Below, piece by piece: positions 39,785 through 49,088 of a DNA stretch of 64,000 nt (positions within the stretch are counted from its first letter, which is position 1; the number at the start of each line of letters is the position of its first letter). A model generated the notes under the pieces. That model made no database searches. It saw only the letters and a list, made by a program, of their open reading frames with translations, and had not been told where the DNA came from. Both the position numbers and the translations under genes were made by a program. This DNA comes from Pseudomonas entomophila (GTDB lineage Bacteria > Pseudomonadota > Gammaproteobacteria > Pseudomonadales > Pseudomonadaceae). The stretch spans positions 4,949,001 to 5,013,000 of the forward strand of contig NZ_CP063832.1 in the NCBI RefSeq assembly GCF_023277925.1, read 5' to 3'.

Positions 39785-40026
39785 GCGACGACCACAAGCC
39801 CGGCCCAACCCAGGGCACGACCACTTGCCTCGAGATCTTCCGCATCCAACCGGGCATTCCTTTCGATCACGCCTTCAGCGACCTGTCGGTGCTGCTCGGC
39901 TGCGTGGCGCATTTCACCACCGAGGCCGAGATGGAGGGCGATCTCATGGCCGCCAGCGCCGCGCGGATTCTCAGCGGGCTGGCCAAGGGGCTGATCGATG
40001 ACATGGAGTTGGGGTTGAATCGGTAG
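39781..40026 (+). CDS. Small DUF3077-type protein
   Basis: An 81-residue protein with the core LEIFRIQPGIPFDHAFSDLSVLLGC typical of DUF3077, a family often paired with DUF6124 in pseudomonads. ATG overlaps the upstream stop (ATGA). Function is unknown; the pairing and equal size suggest a two-component or toxin/antidote-like unit, but no evidence for that is seen. Confidence 0.75.
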   Translation: MSDDHKPGPTQGTTTCLEIFRIQPGIPFDHAFSDLSVLLGCVAHFTTEAEMEGDLMAASAARILSGLAKGLIDDMELGLNR

Positions 40027-40057
40027 CGCTGACCGGGGGGGGCTGCTGCGCAGCCCC

Positions 40058-40115
40058 TTCGCCAGCAAGGCTGGCTCCTACAGAGCGTTGTAGGAGCCAG
40101 CCTTGCTGGCGAACA
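40058..40115. repeat. REP pair
   Basis: TTCGCCAGCAAGGCTGGCTCC faces TAGGAGCCAGCCTTGCTGGC between the convergent DUF3077 gene and ribB. Confidence 0.85.
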
Positions 40116-40120
40116 GGGGC

Positions 40121-40771
40121 TCAGGCGATCTCTGCTTCCAACTCAACCATCGCCTCGCGATACCGCGCCAGCTCTTCGATGGTCAGCACCGGCAAGTTGT
40201 ACTGGCGTGCATACACCGCCACCTGTTCACCCCGGGCCATGCTGCCATCGGGGTTCATCAGCTCGCACAGCACCGCCGCCGGGCGCAGGCCGGCCAGGCG
40301 CGCCAGGTCCACCGAGCCTTCGGTGTGGCCACGGCGGGTCAGCACGCCGCCGTCACGTGCGCGCAGCGGGAACACGTGGCCCGGGCTGACGATATGGCGC
40401 TGCTGTGCGGTGGAGCGCAGCGCGGCTTCGATGGTGGTGATGCGGTCCTGGGCCGACACGCCGGTGCTGACCCCTTCGGCCGCTTCGATGGTGACGGTGA
40501 AACCGGTGCCATGGCGGGCCTGGTTGTTCTGCACCATCGGCGCCAGCTGCAGGGCGTCGACGGTGGCCTCGTCCAGGCACAGGCAGACGATGCCGCTGCA
40601 ATCGCGGATCATCATGGCCATGGTCTGCAGTGACAGGTTCTCGGCGGCGGCGACGATGTCCGCTTCGTCCTCGCGGTCGTCGTCGTCGAGCAGCAGCACG
40701 GGGCGCCCGGCCTGGAAGGCGGCGATGGCGGCGCTGACGTTGGGGAATTGCTTGTTAAGCGGGGTGGACAT
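40121..40771 (-). CDS. ribB: 3,4-dihydroxy-2-butanone-4-phosphate synthase, riboswitch-controlled
   Basis: A 216-residue stand-alone RibB with [12 protein letters not shown] and [13 protein letters not shown]. It duplicates the N-terminal activity of RibBA at 23545. ATG 40771 follows GAGGAG. An FMN riboswitch lies in the 5' leader, so this copy is the FMN-regulated one, while the rib operon copy shows no such element. Confidence 0.97.
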   Translation of the reverse strand: MSTPLNKQFPNVSAAIAAFQAGRPVLLLDDDDREDEADIVAAAENLSLQTMAMMIRDCSGIVCLCLDEATVDALQLAPMVQNNQARHGTGFTVTIEAAEGVSTGVSAQDRITTIEAALRSTAQQRHIVSPGHVFPLRARDGGVLTRRGHTEGSVDLARLAGLRPAAVLCELMNPDGSMARGEQVAVYARQYNLPVLTIEELARYREAMVELEAEIA

Positions 40772-40857
40772 GAAACGCTCCTCGTGAATGATCGATGAAC
40801 GTCTCGGGGCGAACAAAATGCGCGCGCAAGGGCGCCTGGACGGCCCCTGCCAAACGC

Positions 40858-40986
40858 CTTCTTTCATCCGGACTATGACCGTCGGCCCTGGAATCTCACC
40901 AGATCTGCTGACCCCCGGCATGGCCGGGGCGCTCGCGGGCTCATCTTTCGATTTACCGCCGGTGGGGACTTTCACCCCGCCCTGAA
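40858..40986 (-). promoter_or_regulatory. FMN riboswitch (RFN element)
   Basis: Read on the minus strand, the element opens with GGGCGGGGTGAAAGTCC, continues with ACCGGCGGTAAAT and AGCCCGCGAGCG, a variable hairpin (CCCCGGCCATGCCGGGG), then CAGATCTGGTGAGATTCCAG and GCCGACGGTCATAGTCCGGATG. These are the conserved blocks of the RFN aptamer. It controls ribB about 90 bases downstream, probably at translation because no clear terminator separates them. Confidence 0.95.
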
Positions 40987-41029
40987 GACCGGCCAAGCAT
41001 ACAGCACGATGCCAGCATGCTGGCAAGCC

Positions 41030-42613
41030 CTACGACTTTAGTTGCTGCCACTCCAGCCCGAACCGTGCCAGGTACTTGCGCAGGCGGTCGGCGTCGTTGG
41101 GGTTGGCCTTTTCCTGGCGCGACACCGCGAACAGCTGGCGCCCGGCCTCGGACAGGCTCTGGGCGCGGCGGCACACATCGATCACCGCCTGCAGTTGTAC
41201 CTGGTCGAACAGGTCCAGTTCGCGGCCGGCCAGCAGCGGCTCGGTTGCCAATTCCAGGCCCCAGGCATAGCGCAGCCGATCGATCTCTTCCTCGACCAGT
41301 GCCTCGTCGATGCGCCCGCTGTCAGCCAGGGTCGCCATGCGCGTGATCGACGCCGACAGCTCGCGGAAGTTGCCGGCCCAGCGCGCTTCGCTGGCATGGG
41401 CGAAGGTCAGGTAGCGGCGCTTGGCCTCGAGGTTGAAACGCACCTGACGCCCTTGTTCGCGGGCGTGGCGTTGCAGCTCGAAATCGAGGTTGGGTTCGAT
41501 GTCCTCGCGGCGTTCGGCCAGGCCCGGCAGGGCGAAGGTCCACAGGTTGATGCGGGCGAACAGGTCTTCGCGGAACGAGCCGTCGGCGACCTTGGCGCGC
41601 AGGTCGCGGTGGGTGCCGGCGATCAGCTGGAAGTCGCTTTCCACTTCGCGGTCGGCGCCCAGCGGGAAGAAGCGTTTTTCTTCGATGGCCTTGAGCAGCA
41701 TGGCCTGTTCGTCGGCGCCCAGTTCGCCGATTTCGTCGAGGAACAGCATGCCGCCGTCGGCGGCGCGCAGCAGGCCGTCGCGGGCGTTCTGCGCGCCGGT
41801 GAAGGCGCCCTTGGCGTGGCCGAACAAGGTCGACATGGCGCCGTCGCCACGCAGGGTGGCGCAGTTCACTTCGATGAAACGCCCGCCCAGCTGATGGCGG
41901 CCGCGCTTGAGCTCGTGGACACGGCGGGCCAGGAACGACTTGCCGGCGCCGGTCGGGCCGACCAGCAGCATGGGCGCCTTCGAGCGCAGGGCGACCCGTT
42001 CGATCTGCTCAATGGTGCGGTTGAAGCCGGGGTTGCGGGTGGCGATACCGGACTTGAGCAGCGATTGCCCCTCGACCTGCTCGCGGCGAAAGCGCGAAGC
42101 AATCGGGTCGTAGCGCGACAGATCGAGGTCGATCAGGGTGGCGATGCCGGCCGGCTCGCTGTGCTCGTCCTGCTTGCGCGAGGGCGAGGTCTGCACCAGG
42201 CGCGCCGGCAGGTAGCGCGCCTCGGTGAGCAGGAACCAGCAGATCTGCGCGACGTGGGTGCCGGTGGTGATGTGCACCAGGTAGTCCTCGTGCTCGGTGT
42301 CGAAGCGGTAGCCACTGGCGAAGTCGTGCAGGGCGCCGTAGACCTCTTCGAAGTCCCACGGGTTGCGCAGGGCCAGCGGGTGCAAGCGTACCTCGGTGCC
42401 GGGCGAGACCTGCTGGATGTCGCCGCGGATGCGGTCGGCCAGGCTCTGGTCACGCGTGCTCGGGCCGTGGATCAGTTCCAGGCGGTCGATGGGCAGGTCG
42501 GGTTGCTGGCACAGGCCGATGGTTGGCCGCCACTTGTTCCAGCGCGCCGCGCCCTTGCCGTTGCGGTCGAGGGTGGTGCCGAGAAAACCGATGGCGACGA
42601 GGGGCTTGGTCAT
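41030..42613 (-). CDS. rtcR: Sigma-54 activator of RNA repair, CARF-domain RtcR
   Basis: A 527-residue bacterial enhancer-binding protein. The first 180 residues are the CARF-type ligand domain of RtcR (VAIGFLGTTLDRNGKGAARW at the start). The AAA+ domain has Walker A GPTGAGKS, an intact GAFTGA loop and Walker B MLFLDEIGE, and a C-terminal HTH follows. It is known to activate rtcBA when RNA ends signal damage. It is divergent from the slipin-rtcB operon across 600 bases containing a -24/-12 promoter. Confidence 0.96.
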   Translation of the reverse strand: MTKPLVAIGFLGTTLDRNGKGAARWNKWRPTIGLCQQPDLPIDRLELIHGPSTRDQSLADRIRGDIQQVSPGTEVRLHPLALRNPWDFEEVYGALHDFASGYRFDTEHEDYLVHITTGTHVAQICWFLLTEARYLPARLVQTSPSRKQDEHSEPAGIATLIDLDLSRYDPIASRFRREQVEGQSLLKSGIATRNPGFNRTIEQIERVALRSKAPMLLVGPTGAGKSFLARRVHELKRGRHQLGGRFIEVNCATLRGDGAMSTLFGHAKGAFTGAQNARDGLLRAADGGMLFLDEIGELGADEQAMLLKAIEEKRFFPLGADREVESDFQLIAGTHRDLRAKVADGSFREDLFARINLWTFALPGLAERREDIEPNLDFELQRHAREQGRQVRFNLEAKRRYLTFAHASEARWAGNFRELSASITRMATLADSGRIDEALVEEEIDRLRYAWGLELATEPLLAGRELDLFDQVQLQAVIDVCRRAQSLSEAGRQLFAVSRQEKANPNDADRLRKYLARFGLEWQQLKS

Positions 42614-42639
42614 CCGTGATTATCCAAAAAGATAAATGT

Positions 42640-42655
42640 GTATCGCAGGATATAC
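42640..42655. promoter_or_regulatory. Possible RtcR upstream activating site
   Basis: GTATCGCAGGATATAC is an imperfect dyad within an AT-rich stretch (about 42615-42755) that contrasts with the GC-rich surroundings. It is about 110 bases upstream of the sigma-54 promoter, a normal enhancer distance. Confidence 0.35.
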
Positions 42656-42765
42656 GAAAAACTAAATCGGTATGACCATCGCAATGTGCCATCTAATTCG
42701 TAATTAAAGAATAAATCCTTATAAATCAGATATTTAGAAAATATTTTCAAGAGCGGATGAAAACC

Positions 42766-42781
42766 TGGCACGCCGCTCGCT
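42766..42781 (+). promoter_or_regulatory. Sigma-54 (-24/-12) promoter of the rtc operon
   Basis: TGGCAC-N5-TCGCT differs from the TGGCAC-N5-TTGCW consensus at one position. Transcription would start near 42793. It is the expected target of the divergently encoded RtcR. Confidence 0.8.
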
Positions 42782-42792
42782 ATATCCCTTTC

Positions 42793-43200
42793 GACCGCAT
42801 CGCCAGGCAGGCCCTCGGGTCAGGGGATATCAACCCCCGCCGGTGCACGTACCCACCCTCAGGTGTCGGTGTCGTGCATGCCGCCGCCGCAACGACCGGT
42901 CTTTGCGGCGCAAGCCTTTGAACAGGCTTGCGAGGCGCTCGCCGGGCCAAGTCCCGGCACTACCCTCCACGGTAGCTACAACCGCAACACCCGCAGGTGG
43001 GGCACAGGCAACGCAACCAGGGCCAGGATGGTCCGCTTTTGCGAAGGACGCCTGGGCCACCGCTGGCCCACCCGGCCCGCCGGCCGGGCCTGGCGCAACG
43101 ATGGAGGCCGCCGGAGCAAACGCTCCCGGCCCCGGACTCCGCCAGGCTTCGCCCACGGCGCTCGGTGAGTCGGCGACCACCCGCACACAAGGACATTGAT
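42793..43200 (+). ncRNA. Candidate structured leader RNA of the rtc operon
   Basis: About 400 bases separate the predicted sigma-54 start from the slipin gene, and they hold a chain of hairpins: CGCCGCAA/TTGCGGCG (42885-42910), GCAAGCC/GGCTTGC (42910-42931), GCCGGG/CCCGGC (42941-42958), TACC/GGTA (42961-42974), GGGCCA/TGGCCC and GGCCCG/CGGGCC (about 43054-43090), and GGAGC/GCTCC (about 43113-43126). No convincing open reading frame with a ribosome site is present. It could be a processed ncRNA (Y-RNA-like partners occur in other rtc operons) or a regulatory 5' UTR. Confidence 0.4.
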
Positions 43201-43215
43201 AAAAGGATGAGCAAG

Positions 43216-44346
43216 ATGAAACTGTTGAAACGCTTTGTGGTGAAGAAGAACGAACGCGGCCTGTTGATGAGCGAAGGTGACTTCGTCTCGATCCTCGAGC
43301 CTGGCCAATACCAGCGTTTCGACTGGCAAGACCGGCTGACGGTAACCACCTTCAGCCTCCAATCCCCACTGTTCGACCACCCGCTGGCGCAGTACCTGCG
43401 TGGGCATGAGCCAGCGCTGGTCGAGCAGTATTTCGAAACCATGGACCTGGCGCAGCACGAGGTCGGCCTGCGTTTCGAGAACGGCCGCCTGGTCGAGCTG
43501 CTGGCCCCCGATAGCCGCCGCCTGTACTGGAAAGGCCAGGTCGAGCATGGCTTGCAGCGCATCGACCTGAATCAGGGCCGGCGCCTGGACGACGAACTGG
43601 TGGTTCGCCTGAACCGCCCCGGCGTGGCCGGCACGGACCTGGTCCTGCTGGCGCTGGTGCCGGCGTTCCATGTCGGTGTGCTGAAGATCGACGGCGTGGT
43701 GGCCGGGTTGCTCGAGCCGGGACGCCATGGCTACTGGCGCTGCGGCAGCCAGGTAGCGGTGGAGATGGTCGACACCCGCCTGCAGGCGCTGGAGGTCAAC
43801 GGCCAGGAGATCCTTACCCGCGACAAGGTCAGCCTGCGCCTGAGCCTGGTGGCCAACTGGCGCTACACCGATGTGCTCGGTGCCCACGGGCAGATGAGCA
43901 AGCCGGTGGAGCACCTGTACCGTGAGCTGCAGTTCGGCTTGCGTGCGGCGGTGGGTACCCGCACCCTCGACGAGCTGCTGGAAGACAAGCAGTCCATCGA
44001 CGGTAGCGTCACCGAGCACCTGCAGGCGCATCTGCAAGGCAGTGGCCTGGAAGTGAGCAGCCTGGGGGTGCGCGACATCATCCTGCCGGGCGAGATGAAG
44101 ACCCTGCTGGCGCAGGTGGTGGAGGCGGAGAAGGCCGCCCAGGCCAACGTGATCCGGCGCCGCGAGGAAACCCAGGCGACCCGCTCGTTGCTCAACACCG
44201 CCAAGGTGATGGAAGGCAACCCGACGGCCCTGCGCCTGAAGGAGCTGGAAACCCTGGAGCGGGTGGCCGAGCGCATCGACCGGATTTCGGTGTTCGGTGG
44301 CCTGGATCAGGTATTGAATGGAATGGTCAGCCTCAAGGCGGGTTGA
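43216..44346 (+). CDS. Slipin (SPFH/band 7) protein of the RNA-repair operon
   Basis: A 376-residue band-7 protein. It begins MKLLKRFVVKKNERGLL and has the SPFH core (about 140-290; EVNGQEILTRDKVSLRLSL) followed by a helical, coiled-coil-prone tail (about 290-370). No transmembrane helix is obvious. ATG 43216 has AAAAGGA eight bases upstream; ATG 43207 overlaps that site and is less likely. Slipins recur in rtc operons of pseudomonads, but their role in RNA repair is unclear. Confidence 0.85.
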   Translation: MKLLKRFVVKKNERGLLMSEGDFVSILEPGQYQRFDWQDRLTVTTFSLQSPLFDHPLAQYLRGHEPALVEQYFETMDLAQHEVGLRFENGRLVELLAPDSRRLYWKGQVEHGLQRIDLNQGRRLDDELVVRLNRPGVAGTDLVLLALVPAFHVGVLKIDGVVAGLLEPGRHGYWRCGSQVAVEMVDTRLQALEVNGQEILTRDKVSLRLSLVANWRYTDVLGAHGQMSKPVEHLYRELQFGLRAAVGTRTLDELLEDKQSIDGSVTEHLQAHLQGSGLEVSSLGVRDIILPGEMKTLLAQVVEAEKAAQANVIRRREETQATRSLLNTAKVMEGNPTALRLKELETLERVAERIDRISVFGGLDQVLNGMVSLKAG

Positions 44347-44385
44347 CCCTTTGCGACATGACGTAGCGCAACAAGGAACAAGGCA

Positions 44386-45591
44386 ATGAACATACTCGAA
44401 GTGGCGGGCGGCAAGCCGATCAAACTGTGGACCGACGGTGTGCCGGTCGAGGACGACGCCCGCAAGCAACTGATGAACACGGCGAAGATGCCGTTCATCT
44501 TCAAGCACCTGGCGGTGATGCCGGACGTGCACCTGGGCAAGGGCTCGACCATCGGCAGCGTGATCCCCACTGTGGGCGCGATCATCCCCGCGGCGGTGGG
44601 CGTGGACATCGGTTGCGGCATGATCGCCGCGCGCACCTCGCTGCACGCCCGCGATCTGCCGGACAACCTGCACGGTTTGCGCACGGCCATCGAGAAGGCC
44701 GTGCCCCATGGCAAGACCTTCGGTCACCGCGACCAGGGCGCCTGGGACAACGTACCGAGCCAGGCCGACCAGATGTGGAGCGGACTCGCTGGGCGCTTCA
44801 AGGCCATCACCGACAAGTATCCGCGGCTGGAGAAGACCAACAACCGCCAGCACCTGGGAACGCTGGGGGGCGGCAACCATTTCATCGAGGTCTGCCTGGA
44901 CGAGGCCGACCGCGTCTGGTTCATGCTGCACAGCGGGTCGCGCGGTGTGGGTAATGCCATCGGCAACCTGTTCATCGAACTGGCCCAGGCCGACATGCGC
45001 CAGCACATGGTCAACCTGCCGGACCGGGACCTGGCGTATTTCGAGGAAGGCAGCCGCCACTTCGCCGACTACGTCGAGGCGGTGGAATGGGCGCAGGATT
45101 TCGCCCGGCATAACCGCGAGCTGATGATGCTGGCGGTGGTCGCCGCCACCCGCAAGGTACTGGGAAGGCCGTTCGAGGCCAGCCTCGAAGCAGTCAACTG
45201 CCACCACAACTACGTGCAGAAAGAGCAGCATTTTGGCCGCGAGGTTCTGGTGACCCGCAAGGGGGCGGTGTCGGCACAGAAGGGCCAGCTGGGCATCATC
45301 CCGGGCTCGATGGGCGCCAAGAGCTTCATCGTTCGCGGCTTGGGTAACGAGGAATCGTTCTGCTCGTGCAGCCATGGCGCGGGCCGGGTGATGAGCCGCA
45401 CCAAGGCCAAGAGCCGCTTCACCGTCGAGGACCAGCAGCGTGCCACCGCCCATGTGGAGTGCCGTAAGGACAAGGACGTGATCGACGAGATCCCGATGGC
45501 CTACAAGGATATCGATGCCGTCATGCATGCCCAGCGCGAGCTGGTCGAGGTTGTGCACACCCTGCGTCAGGTGGTGTGTGTGAAAGGTTGA
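44386..45591 (+). CDS. rtcB: RNA-splicing ligase RtcB
   Basis: A 401-residue Mn/GTP-dependent ligase joining 2',3'-cyclic-phosphate or 3'-phosphate and 5'-OH RNA ends. The metal and guanylylation motifs are intact: GVDIGCGMIA, GGGNHFIE, HSGSRGVGN, CHHNY and SHGAGRVMSR (catalytic histidine). The length matches E. coli RtcB (408). It follows the slipin gene by 39 bases and precedes the nucleotidyltransferase by 23. rtcA (RNA cyclase) is not in this operon. Confidence 0.98.
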   Translation: MNILEVAGGKPIKLWTDGVPVEDDARKQLMNTAKMPFIFKHLAVMPDVHLGKGSTIGSVIPTVGAIIPAAVGVDIGCGMIAARTSLHARDLPDNLHGLRTAIEKAVPHGKTFGHRDQGAWDNVPSQADQMWSGLAGRFKAITDKYPRLEKTNNRQHLGTLGGGNHFIEVCLDEADRVWFMLHSGSRGVGNAIGNLFIELAQADMRQHMVNLPDRDLAYFEEGSRHFADYVEAVEWAQDFARHNRELMMLAVVAATRKVLGRPFEASLEAVNCHHNYVQKEQHFGREVLVTRKGAVSAQKGQLGIIPGSMGAKSFIVRGLGNEESFCSCSHGAGRVMSRTKAKSRFTVEDQQRATAHVECRKDKDVIDEIPMAYKDIDAVMHAQRELVEVVHTLRQVVCVKG

Positions 45592-45614
45592 ACCCCTGCA
45601 CAAGGATTGGGGCC

Positions 45615-46427
45615 ATGAATCAGGAAGCACTGCATCCACTGTCCACCGCCATGCGTGAGCGGGTGCTGGATGAGTTGCAACGTATCGAGCGCGAGCACCA
45701 GGTGACGGTGCTCTATGCCTGTGAATCCGGCAGTCGGGCCTGGGGCTTCGCCTCACCGGACAGCGACTACGATGTGCGTTTCATCTACGTACCGCGTGCC
45801 GACTGGTACCTGCGCGTGGATGAGCCGCGCGACGTGATCGAGCGGCCCTTGAGCGACGAACTGGACGTCAGCGGCTGGGAGCTGCGCAAGGCCCTGCGGC
45901 TGATGCGCGGTGCCAACCCCAGCCTGCTTGAGTGGCTGGGCTCGCCGCTGGTGTACCGCGCCGACGCCGAGGCTGCGCGAGGTTTGCAGGCGTTGGGCGA
46001 GGCATGCTACTCGCCGCGAGCGGTGCGTCACCACTACTTGTCGATGGCGCGCAAGAACCTGCGTGGCTACCTGCTGGGCGAGACGGTGCGCTACAAGAAG
46101 TACCTCTACGTGATCCGGCCGTTGCTGGCGGTGCGTTGGATCGACCGTGGGCTGGGCATGCCGCCCACGGCGTTCCCGGCGTTGATGGCGCGCACCGTCG
46201 ATGAGCCGGGCTTGCAGGCGGCAATCGATGCGTTGCTTGAGGTTAAGAGGCGTTCGGGCGAGGCCGAGCAGGGGCCGCGTGATGAGGTGCTGCATGCTTT
46301 CATCGAGGCGGAGCTCGAACGGGCTGACGGGGCGCAGGAGGTGCCGGTGGCACGGGGGGATACCGGCAGGTTGGATGCGTTCCTGCGCGAGACCGTTTGG
46401 CGGTTTTCGCAACCCGTACCTCTTTGA
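45615..46427 (+). CDS. RNA-repair-associated nucleotidyltransferase (RlaP-like)
   Basis: A 270-residue pol-beta-fold nucleotidyltransferase. The active-site signature GSRAWGF...DSDYDVRFIY is intact (G41-S42, D51/D53 region). It matches the RlaP family that accompanies RNA ligases. In an rtc operon it may remake or trim RNA 3' ends before ligation; that is inference. It is the last gene before a REP terminator-like element. Confidence 0.85.
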   Translation: MNQEALHPLSTAMRERVLDELQRIEREHQVTVLYACESGSRAWGFASPDSDYDVRFIYVPRADWYLRVDEPRDVIERPLSDELDVSGWELRKALRLMRGANPSLLEWLGSPLVYRADAEAARGLQALGEACYSPRAVRHHYLSMARKNLRGYLLGETVRYKKYLYVIRPLLAVRWIDRGLGMPPTAFPALMARTVDEPGLQAAIDALLEVKRRSGEAEQGPRDEVLHAFIEAELERADGAQEVPVARGDTGRLDAFLRETVWRFSQPVPL

Positions 46428-46440
46428 TTTGGCGCGAGCT

Positions 46441-48369
<1,929 letters not shown>

Positions 48370-48377
<8 letters not shown>

Positions 48378-48909
48378 CAGGCATCTGGCTCAGGCAGGTC
48401 AGGTAGCCTTCGTGGATGTACTTCTTCACCGTCGGCAGGGCGATATTCAGGGCCTGGGCGATGTCCTTCTGCTTCATGCCATCGAGGGTCGCCATCAGGA
48501 ATGCCTGGCGCACGCGCGGGCGCAGGGTATCGAGCACGGCGTCGATCTCGTGCAGGGTCTCGAGGATCACGCTTTGCTGCTCCGGGGAGGGGTGCTCGGG
48601 CTCCGGGACCTGCGCCAGTGCTTCGAGCCAGGCCTGCTCGAGTGAGTGACGACGGCGCCAGCTGACCAGCACGCAGTTGGCGATGCGGGCCAGGTAGGCC
48701 CGGGGTTGACGCAGGGTGCCTGGCTGCATGGCGTCGCGGTTGCTGAGCACACGCAGGAAGATGTCCTGGGCCAGGTCGTCGGCCACGCCATGCCCCCACG
48801 AGCGCAGCCGATACGCCAACCAGCCGCGTAACCAGGCGTGGTTCTCGAGGTATAGCGTCGTGACGGCACAGGGGGCGGTACGCAGGGGAGGGGGTTCGAA
48901 GGCGGTCAT
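48370..48909 (-). CDS. ECF sigma factor, FecI type
   Basis: A 179-residue sigma factor with region 2 (DDLAQDIFLRVL) and region 4 (GMKQKDIAQALNIALPTVKKYIHEG). ATG 48909 gives the standard length; the frame is open further upstream without a good start. A Fur box overlaps its promoter. It likely activates the TonB receptor gene when the cognate ligand binds. Confidence 0.94.
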
Positions 48910-48938
48910 GGTGGGCTGAATCAGGATCGCAATTGCGC

Positions 48939-48957
48939 AAATGAAAACCATTATCAC
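48939..48957 (-). promoter_or_regulatory. Fur box before the ECF sigma gene
   Basis: On the minus strand GTGATAATGGTTTTCATTT matches the Fur consensus GATAATGATAATCATTATC well in its left half and partly in its right. It lies 30-48 bases upstream of the sigma gene start. Confidence 0.65.
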
Positions 48958-49088
48958 TGGTTTCTTTCGAATCACAAGCTTCCGGTGAAAATACGAATCG
49001 AGTGCATATACCTTTTTCGATCTCGTGCGACAGAAGGGGTAGAAGCCCGCATCGAGTGCCGGGCACACACCCTACGAGCGAGAAAAAC

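Noticed and set aside
42843..43199. Open frames of 101-118 codons in the rtc leader on both strands
   Set aside because: All have GC-driven composition rich in Arg, Pro and Ala, no ribosome site, no similarity to a known family, and several overlapping frames are open at once. The same bases form good hairpins.
42976..45756. 926-codon minus-strand frame across slipin and rtcB
   Set aside because: Spans several real genes and has no motif; RtcB and the slipin on the plus strand are unambiguous.
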